A stretch of 10,772 nucleotides of DNA from the NCBI GenBank assembly GCA_031266235.1, contig JAISBJ010000009.1, positions 1 to 10,772 on the forward strand. The letters run 5' to 3'. Shown in pieces: positions 5,497 to 10,772 of the stretch. Origin of the DNA: Puniceicoccales bacterium. GTDB taxonomy: Bacteria > Verrucomicrobiota > Verrucomicrobiia > Opitutales > LL51. Made by a program: the position numbers and the translations under genes. The notes beneath the pieces were generated by a model that saw nothing but the letters and a program-made list of their open reading frames with translations, did no database searches and had not been told where the DNA came from. Each line of letters opens with the position of its first letter. Position 1 is the first letter of the stretch.

Positions 5497-7335
5497 GCTT
5501 TTGCCCAAATTTTCCAACATTTTCGATCGGTCGACCCACTCCTGCTCCCGCCGAGTCAATGAGTCGCCGATGGCACTCAGCTCCGCGATTTTTTCCGCCG
5601 CGTAATTTTTTTGCAAAGCCTGCTCCAAATTTTGTTTTTGCCTGGAGAGATCGGCGATTTCCTTCTCCAATTTTTCCAATTCCTTGACAATTTGTTTCCG
5701 CTTTTTTTCATTTTTTGGCAGCAATTGATTTTTTACAGAATTTTTCACATTATTTTCCGATTTTTTCATTTCCCGTTTTTCGGCAAGGACCACCTCGACG
5801 TAATCCTCCAGATCCCCCGCAAAGGGCAAGCAGCGCTGATCTCTGACCAACAAAAGCTGATCGCAGACCGCCTCGACAAAGTAAAAATCATGTGAAACGA
5901 GCACGACAGCCCCCTCATATTCGTTGAGAGCCTCGATCAGCGCGTCTTTGGCGTCAATATCGAGATGATTCGTGGGCTCGTCGAGGATCAAAATGTGGGG
6001 GGCTTGGCGGGTGATAATGGCCAGCAGGAGCCTCGTTTTTTCGCCGCCAGACAAGTTCGACACGCGCGTATCGGACTTCTGCTGCATCAGCCCAAACCGC
6101 GCCAATTGCGCCCGCACCTGCGTCTCGTTGCTGTCCGACAAAACCGCCGACAAAATCTTAAATGGCGTCTTCGTCACCTCCAATTCGTCCGTCAATTGCT
6201 GCGAAAAATAGGCGATTTGCAATTTTTTAGCAAACTCAACACTCCCTCCAAAAAGCGCCAGCCGATCCGAAAGTACCTTGACTAACGTCGACTTCCCATT
6301 GCCATTCGCCCCCAACAGCGCGATGCGATCGCCGGCATCAATTTTGAGATTGAGGTCGCTCAGGACGATGCGCTCACCGTAGCCCGCCACGCCTTTTTTT
6401 ACATTAATGAGCAGGCGGTCGATCGGCCTCGGGTCGGGGAAAGAAAACCGCACCGTGTAATCGCGATCCAACTTCGGCAATTTTTCCATCTTTTCCAACA
6501 TTTTAACGCGACTCTGCGCCTGCTTCGCCTTACTCGCCTTGGCGCGGAAGCGGTCCACAAAAGATTGTAAATGTTTTCGGGCGGCCTCCTGTTTTTCGAT
6601 GCGCTTGGCGAGCGATTGCTGCTGATTGGCCCGCGTCTCGATGAACACGTCGTAATTCCCCGAATACAGATTCCCAGAGGGCAAATGGAGAATTTTGTCG
6701 CACAGCGTGTTCAAAAAATCGCGCTCGTGACTGATCATGATAATCGTCTTTTTGCCGTGAATTTTTTGTAAATAATTTTTCAACCAAAGGGATGTCTCGA
6801 AGTCGAGGTGGTTACTGGGCTCGTCCAGCAGCAGGATGTCGGAGGGCGCGAACAGGGTCGCTCCGAGGGCGGCGCGGATTTGCCACCCGCCGGAAAAATC
6901 TTTCAGCGGCTTTTGTAAATCTTCGTTTAAAAATCCGAGGCCAGAGAGGATCGTCGCGGCACGAATCTCGGCGTTAAACCCGTCGATCGCCTCCATTTGC
7001 TCAAAAATTTCCGCCAACTTCATCCCGTCGTGCTCCTCCTCGGACGCCCGGCGCAGAGTCATTAAATCCCCGTCGGCCCCCAAAACGAAGTCGAGTAACG
7101 GTACGGAATCGTCGCCAATTTCCTGGCGAACGGTCACCACTTTCGCGCCACCGGCCTTGGCAATCGTCCCCTGGTCCGAGACCAAATCGCCCAAAATGAG
7201 CCGAAAAAGCGTACTTTTCCCGCAACCATTAGCGCCAACGACGCCCACGGTGGCATTCGTCGGGAGATAAAAGGAAAGATCGTCGAGCAAAACGCGCCCA
7301 CCGATCGAATAAGTCAAATTTCGGACATCTATCAC
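5479..7335 (-). CDS. ABC-F family ATPase (ribosome-associated)
   Basis: It belongs to the soluble ABC-F family, whose members bind the ribosomal E site and relieve stalled or non-productive translation states, rather than transporting anything. The 618 residues hold two ABC domains. The first has Walker A GANGCGKST (34-42), signature FSGGW (147-151) and Walker B with DEPSNHLD (E172). The charged helical linker (about 235-290, rich in Lys/Arg/Gln) is the P-site tRNA interaction motif. The second domain has Walker A GANGNGKST (342-350), LSGGE (428-432) and DEPTNHLD (E453). A charged C-terminal coiled coil spans about 540-610, as in Uup/YheS-type members. No membrane segments are present. The start is GTG at 7335 with no Shine-Dalgarno. 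The wording of the second ABC domain recalls an alphaproteobacterial subgroup. The exact subfamily is not resolved, so no symbol is given. Confidence 0.94.
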   Translation of the reverse strand: MIDVRNLTYSIGGRVLLDDLSFYLPTNATVGVVGANGCGKSTLFRLILGDLVSDQGTIAKAGGAKVVTVRQEIGDDSVPLLDFVLGADGDLMTLRRASEEEHDGMKLAEIFEQMEAIDGFNAEIRAATILSGLGFLNEDLQKPLKDFSGGWQIRAALGATLFAPSDILLLDEPSNHLDFETSLWLKNYLQKIHGKKTIIMISHERDFLNTLCDKILHLPSGNLYSGNYDVFIETRANQQQSLAKRIEKQEAARKHLQSFVDRFRAKASKAKQAQSRVKMLEKMEKLPKLDRDYTVRFSFPDPRPIDRLLINVKKGVAGYGERIVLSDLNLKIDAGDRIALLGANGNGKSTLVKVLSDRLALFGGSVEFAKKLQIAYFSQQLTDELEVTKTPFKILSAVLSDSNETQVRAQLARFGLMQQKSDTRVSNLSGGEKTRLLLAIITRQAPHILILDEPTNHLDIDAKDALIEALNEYEGAVVLVSHDFYFVEAVCDQLLLVRDQRCLPFAGDLEDYVEVVLAEKREMKKSENNVKNSVKNQLLPKNEKKRKQIVKELEKLEKEIADLSRQKQNLEQALQKNYAAEKIAELSAIGDSLTRREQEWVDRSKMLENLGKSQGEAL

Positions 7336-7347
7336 GGCGAAGCTACT

Positions 7348-7383
7348 ATTCGATCCTAAAAATTTTATTCAAGAATTATTCGA
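7348..7383. repeat. 36-bp direct repeat, copy 1 (abcF side)
   Basis: It is identical over 36 bp to the copy at 7455-7490 in the same absolute orientation, with similarity continuing a few bases after a 1-bp offset. It ends 12 bp before the abcF GTG start, inside its 5' leader region. Its right part contains alternating TTC and GAA triplets (TTCAAGAATTATTCGAA, the final bases being shared with the flank), a spacing that could suit a dimeric DNA-binding protein. Confidence 0.9.
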
Positions 7384-7454
7384 ATTTTTATTGCCCATTT
7401 CTCGCTTTTTTGTGTATCGATCCAACTTATATTTCTGTCTTCCGAAACCGCAGA

Positions 7455-7490
7455 ATTCGATCCTAAAAATTTTATTCAAGAATTATTCGA
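7455..7490. repeat. 36-bp direct repeat, copy 2 (nif3 side)
   Basis: This is the second identical copy, 107 bp from the first, with 71 bp of unrelated AT-rich sequence between. It lies directly upstream of a TTGACT hexamer and 45 bp before the nif3 ATG. Because the genes diverge and the repeats are direct, the element has opposite orientation relative to each gene. A shared regulator site or a relic of a local duplication are both possible. The rest of the 200-bp gap (7336-7535) shows no gene. Confidence 0.9.
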
Positions 7491-7497
7491 AATTTTG

Positions 7498-7525
7498 TTG
7501 ACTTTTTTTTGCCTCTTCCTGTACT
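7498..7525 (+). promoter_or_regulatory. Candidate promoter for the Nif3-like gene
   Basis: TTGACT (7498-7503, 5 of 6 to consensus) and TGTACT (7520-7525, 4 of 6) are 16 bp apart, with a T8 run (7503-7510) that begins at the last base of the -35. Transcription would begin about 7532, only a few bases before the ATG at 7536, giving an almost leaderless message. This placement favours the ATG over the in-frame TTG at 7509. Confidence 0.4.
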
Positions 7526-7535
7526 GGCCAAACCC

Positions 7536-8288
7536 ATGCCATTGCTCGAAGAAATTGTAAAATACAGCGACGAGCGCCTGAATATCGCCGCCATCGAAGA
7601 TGCCGAAAATGCCCATAATGGCCTGCAGTTCCAAAATAGCGGGGAAATTTCAAAAATCGCAGCGGCGGTGGACGCTTCGCTGGAGGTCATCGAAGGAGCG
7701 ATCGCCATCGACGCCAATCTCCTCATCGCTCACCACGGGCTCTTCTGGGGGAAAACGATTCCCGTGGCGGAAAATACTTATAAAAAATATAAGCTGCTCA
7801 TGGACCACGACGTCGCCGTCTACGCCTGCCATTTGCCGCTGGATGCGCACACGGAAATCGGAAATAATGCGTGTATAGCGAGGATTTTGGGCCTCAGCAA
7901 TGCCGTCCAGGCCTTCGGGTATCACGGCTCAAAGATCGGTATCTTGGGTGAAAAATTGATCCAGCGCCACCAATTGGGGGCGCTTTTGGAAGCCACTTTC
8001 CCCCGCGTGACGGGGATGGAATTTGGTCCGGAAAGTATAGAAAAAATCGGCGTTATTTCCGGCGGGAGCGGGATGGCCCTCACCCAGGCGAAGGACGTCG
8101 GCGCCCACGCGGTGATCATCGGGGAATGCCAGCAATATCACTACAATATTGCCCGGGAAAACGGCATTAATGCATACATTTGCGGCCACTACGCAACGGA
8201 AATTTTCGGCGTCGAAGCCTTCGGTAAAGAAATTTCACAAAAATTTTCCATTCCCTTCGAATTTATCCACACGGAGTGCCCGCTGTAA
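7536..8288 (+). CDS. Nif3-like dinuclear metal-centre protein (DUF34/YbgI)
   Basis: It belongs to the Nif3/YbgI family, hexameric proteins with a two-metal site. Proposed roles include GTP cyclohydrolase I-like activity and metal handling, but the physiological role is uncertain. From ATG 7536 the protein has 250 residues, the usual short-form length without the central inserted domain. The metal ligands are visible: HHGLFW (H66, H67), LPLDAH (D103), and GHYATE near the end (H218, E222), matching the His-His, Asp and His-x3-Glu pattern of YbgI. The N-terminal NGLQ and AAAVDAS motifs also fit. An upstream in-frame TTG at 7509 would add nine residues with no better support. It diverges from abcF across the region with the 36-bp repeats and converges with ppdK across the hairpin zone. 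Confidence 0.93.
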   Translation: MPLLEEIVKYSDERLNIAAIEDAENAHNGLQFQNSGEISKIAAAVDASLEVIEGAIAIDANLLIAHHGLFWGKTIPVAENTYKKYKLLMDHDVAVYACHLPLDAHTEIGNNACIARILGLSNAVQAFGYHGSKIGILGEKLIQRHQLGALLEATFPRVTGMEFGPESIEKIGVISGGSGMALTQAKDVGAHAVIIGECQQYHYNIARENGINAYICGHYATEIFGVEAFGKEISQKFSIPFEFIHTECPL

Positions 8289-8298
8289 TGTGGAGATT

Positions 8299-8345
8299 TA
8301 TGGGGCTTCGCCCCATAGTCCGCCAAGGAGTCTACGACTCCTTGG
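8299..8345. repeat. Two compact hairpins downstream of the Nif3-like gene
   Basis: Two perfect inverted repeats have 3-nt loops: TATGGGGC-TTC-GCCCCATA (8299-8317, 8-bp stem) and CCAAGGAGTC-TAC-GACTCCTTGG (8323-8345, 10-bp stem). They begin 10 bp after the stop codon. Neither has a T run, so mRNA 3'-end protection or membership of a dispersed palindrome family is more likely than termination by these two alone. Confidence 0.85.
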
Positions 8346-8356
8346 CCCGTTGACAC

Positions 8357-8392
8357 AGGCCCCGCGGCGTAACCGCGGGGCCTAAAATTTTT
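8357..8392 (+). terminator. Intrinsic terminator of the Nif3-like gene
   Basis: AGGCCCCGCGG and CCGCGGGGCCT (8357-8367 and 8373-8383) form a very GC-rich 11-bp stem with a 5-nt loop, followed by AAAATTTTT ending in five T at 8388-8392. The four A before the T run slightly weaken the classic layout. Confidence 0.7.
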
Positions 8393-8422
8393 CCTTATCG
8401 GGGGATTTATTCCCTGATAAGG
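8384..8422 (-). terminator. Terminator-like hairpin facing ppdK
   Basis: CCTTATC/GATAAGG (8393-8399 and 8416-8422) continues inward through G-C and G-T pairs to a stem of about 12 bp. Read from ppdK, it is followed by AAAAATTTT (8392-8384). The same A/T stretch also serves the plus-strand terminator, so the two make a compact two-way unit. Between this hairpin and the ppdK stop (8423-8528) there is only a purine-rich tract (8431-8460, one C) and no gene. Confidence 0.5.
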
Positions 8423-8528
8423 GCTCGAATGGAAAAAAGAAAAAGAAAGCAAAAGAAAAATTTCCCCTTCTAAAGCGCAAATTCCGAACGATACTATCCA
8501 TCGGATCGCAACAAACAATCCTTCCGCT

Positions 8529-10772
8529 TTACTTCCCCAGGGCAGCCTGGGCGGCAGCGATCTTAGCGACGGGCACGCGATTGGGCGCGCAGCTCACATA
8601 ATTCAACCCCAATTTGTGACAAAATTTTACGGAATCGGGTTCGCCACCGTGCTCACCGCAAATCCCAAATTTCACACCCGGCCTCGCCTTCCGCGCCTTC
8701 GTGACGCCAATCTCCATCAATTGCCCGACGCCCTCCACGTCGATGGACGCAAACGGATTGCGCGACACCACCTCCTGCGCAATATATTCCGGCAAAAATG
8801 TCCCCGAATCGTCGCGGCTCATCCCCAGCGCGGTCTGCGTCAAATCGTTCGTCCCGAAGCTAAAAAACTCCGCCGTCTCCGCAATTTTGTCCGCAATGAG
8901 CGCCGCACGCGGTAACTCCAACATCGTTCCCACCGCATAATCAAAAATTTTTCCCGTATTTTTCATCACTTCCTCGGCCGCCCCGCGAATGAGCTTGACC
9001 TGGTGCTCCAACTCCCCTGCAAACCCAACCAGCGGAACCATCACTTCCACCCGTACCTCAATTCCCTCGGCCATCACCCGCGCAACGGCTTCGAAAATCG
9101 CCGAAGCTTGCATCGCCGTAATCTCCGGATAGGTCATCCCCAGCCGACAGCCGCGGTGGCCAAGCATCGGATTTTGCTCGTGCAACGCCTGTACGCGCGC
9201 CCGAATGTGTTCCACGGGAATGTTAAATTTTTTTGATAAATCCGCTAAAGCATCGTCCGTATTGGGTAAAAATTCGTGCAACGGAGGGTCTAGCAGGCGA
9301 ATCGTCACCGGAAATCCCTTCATTTCCCGGAAAAGTCCCTCGAAATCCCCGCGCTGAAGCGGCTTCAACTGATCCAAAGCTTCAATGCGATCCTCCGTAG
9401 CCGTCGCCAGAATCATTTTGCGCATGAAATCGATGCGGTCGTCCTCGAAAAACATGTGCTCCGTGCGGCATAAACCGATCCCTTCCGCCCCAAATTGGAA
9501 GGCTTGTTTGGCTTGTTTGGGAGTGTCGGCATTGGTGCGAATTCCGAGCGCGCGCAATCCGTCCGCCCACGCCATCACCGTAGCAAATAGGCGGTACGTT
9601 TCGCTATCCTCCGCCGCCATGTCGCCCGAAAGGACGCGGCTCACCTCCGAAGGCACCGTTGCCACTTTCCCGGAAAAAACTTCCCCCGTCGTCCCGTCGA
9701 AGGAAATGTAGTCGCCCTCCCGGATCTCCGCCCCGTCGACCCGCATCGCCCGCGTACCGTAGTCGATGTGCAACGCCCCCGCTCCACAGACGCAAACTTT
9801 CCCCATCTGCCTGGCTACCAGCGCCGCGTGGGAACTCACTCCGCCGCGACTCGTCAAAATCCCCTCCGACGTCAACATCCCCCGAATGTCCTCCGGCGAA
9901 GTCTCGACGCGACACAGTATGACCCTCTCGCCCCGCGCGTAAACCTCCTCCGCCTTCTTCGCCGAAAAATAAACCTTGCCACAGGCCGCACCGGGCCCAG
10001 CCGGTAAACCGATGGCTAAATTTTTTAAATTTTTTTTCTCTTTTTCGTCGAATACGGGCACGAGTAGCGAGGAAATGGAATCCGCCGGAATGCGTCCGAT
10101 GGCGTCCTCCTTTGTAATGCGCCCCTCGCCCACCATCTCCACCGCGATGCGCACCGCCGCTAGCCCCGTCCGCTTCCCGTTGCGCGTCTGCAGCATGTAA
10201 AGTTTGTCCCGTTCAATGGTAAATTCCAGATCCTGCATATCGCGAAAATGGTCCTCAAGGGTCGCACACACGGATTCCAATTGTTCAAAAACTCGGGGCA
10301 TATCATTTTTCAGGGCGGCGATGGGTTGGGGCGTGCGGATCCCGGCGACGACGTCTTCGCCCTGGGCGTTGATCAGATATTCGCCGTAAAATTCCCGTTT
10401 GCCATTGGCCGGATTGCGCGTAAAAGCTACCCCCGTCGCACAATCGTCGCCCATGTTGCCGAATACCATGGATTGGACGTTGACCGCCGTCCCCCACTCC
10501 GACGGTATGTTGTATTTCCGCCGATAAATGACCGCCCGATCGTTATTCCAAGACCTGAAAACGGCACCGATCGCCCCCTCCAACTGGCCGTAGACATCCT
10601 GCGGGAAAGGTTTTTCGGCGCGTCCATCGATTAAAATTTTGTAACGTTTAATGAGTTCTTGGAGCTGCTCCGCGGTCAAATCGACGTCGTTTTGGACCCC
10701 GACTTCCTCCTTTAATTGCCCAAACAGGGCGTCAAAGGGCTCCTCTTCGTGGTCGTCAGCCGCCTGAATCCC
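8529..10772 (-). CDS. ppdK: Pyruvate, phosphate dikinase (N-terminus outside window)
   Basis: It interconverts pyruvate, ATP and phosphate with PEP, AMP and pyrophosphate. It can work in glycolysis with pyrophosphate or in gluconeogenesis. The frame is open to the window edge, giving 747 visible residues; full-length enzymes are about 870-900, so roughly 130-150 N-terminal residues are missing. Visible parts are most of the ATP-grasp domain ([33 protein letters not shown]), the phosphohistidine swivel domain with [12 protein letters not shown] (catalytic His codon 9828-9830), and the PEP/pyruvate TIM barrel with [19 protein letters not shown] and catalytic Cys in GICGEHGG (codon 8658-8660). 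The residue two before the His is Ser rather than the usual Thr. No frameshift or missing catalytic residue is seen in the visible part. Confidence 0.97.
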   Translation of the reverse strand, partial: GIQAADDHEEEPFDALFGQLKEEVGVQNDVDLTAEQLQELIKRYKILIDGRAEKPFPQDVYGQLEGAIGAVFRSWNNDRAVIYRRKYNIPSEWGTAVNVQSMVFGNMGDDCATGVAFTRNPANGKREFYGEYLINAQGEDVVAGIRTPQPIAALKNDMPRVFEQLESVCATLEDHFRDMQDLEFTIERDKLYMLQTRNGKRTGLAAVRIAVEMVGEGRITKEDAIGRIPADSISSLLVPVFDEKEKKNLKNLAIGLPAGPGAACGKVYFSAKKAEEVYARGERVILCRVETSPEDIRGMLTSEGILTSRGGVSSHAALVARQMGKVCVCGAGALHIDYGTRAMRVDGAEIREGDYISFDGTTGEVFSGKVATVPSEVSRVLSGDMAAEDSETYRLFATVMAWADGLRALGIRTNADTPKQAKQAFQFGAEGIGLCRTEHMFFEDDRIDFMRKMILATATEDRIEALDQLKPLQRGDFEGLFREMKGFPVTIRLLDPPLHEFLPNTDDALADLSKKFNIPVEHIRARVQALHEQNPMLGHRGCRLGMTYPEITAMQASAIFEAVARVMAEGIEVRVEVMVPLVGFAGELEHQVKLIRGAAEEVMKNTGKIFDYAVGTMLELPRAALIADKIAETAEFFSFGTNDLTQTALGMSRDDSGTFLPEYIAQEVVSRNPFASIDVEGVGQLMEIGVTKARKARPGVKFGICGEHGGEPDSVKFCHKLGLNYVSCAPNRVPVAKIAAAQAALGK

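Noticed and set aside
7348..7490. Minimal CRISPR (two 36-bp repeats)
   Set aside because: The single 71-bp spacer is too long, there are only two repeats, no cas genes are present, and the location between divergent genes fits regulation or duplication better.
7509..7511. TTG start for the Nif3-like gene
   Set aside because: The nine added residues are not family-like and no ribosome-binding site supports them. The ATG at 7536 gives the usual N-terminus and fits the candidate promoter better.
10677..10679. TTG as the true start of the PPDK gene
   Set aside because: The frame stays open to the window edge and the upstream residues ([15 protein letters not shown]) are PPDK-like, so this is an internal Leu codon and the gene begins outside the window.

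Overview
The window comes from a bacterial chromosome. It carries five convincing protein genes, one tRNA and an unusual set of repeats. No Shine-Dalgarno-like sequence is visible before any of the five start codons in the window. The genes mix GC-rich codons with A/T-ending Phe, Lys, Asn and Ile codons, which produces many A and T runs. From memory, the FtsK motor, AspRS N-terminus and Nif3-like protein read most like Verrucomicrobiota (Opitutae/Puniceicoccales type), while the ABC-F protein recalls an alphaproteobacterial subgroup. No search was run, so this placement is tentative.

Layout. 1-221: a short perfect hairpin, tRNA-Val(GAC) on the minus strand, and a short spacer. 222-2378 (+): an FtsK/SpoIIIE DNA translocase. 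2386-3084 (-): an unrecognised 232-residue protein with a basic patch and a nine-Glu run, converging on ftsK with only 7 bp between. 3085-3552: a tandem array of about 95-bp units. Each unit carries a copy of the last nine codons plus stop of the neighbouring aspS gene. 3553-5334 (-): aspS. 5335-5478: three clustered hairpins and a weak promoter. 5479-7335 (-): an ABC-F translation-factor ATPase. 7336-7535: a divergent intergenic region with two identical 36-bp direct repeats. 7536-8288 (+): a Nif3-like/DUF34 metal protein. 8289-8528: four consecutive hairpins forming a two-way termination zone between converging genes. 8529-10772 (-): pyruvate phosphate dikinase, with its N-terminal part cut off by the window edge.

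The genes are mostly housekeeping: chromosome segregation (ftsK), tRNA charging and ribosome function (aspS, ABC-F, tRNA-Val), and pyruvate/PEP interconversion (ppdK). abcF, aspS and the 232-residue gene share one direction, but hairpins and the array separate them, so tight co-transcription is not obvious.

The most interesting material lies between genes. The first item is the aspS-tail array, whose copies all keep the TAG stop and differ mainly by synonymous or Val/Ile changes. The second is a family of compact perfect hairpins, mostly with 3-nt loops, clustered at gene ends and once overlapping the end of a coding region. The third is the pair of 36-bp repeats in the abcF/nif3 divergent region. 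I see no CRISPR array, transposase, integrase or recognisable defence system.
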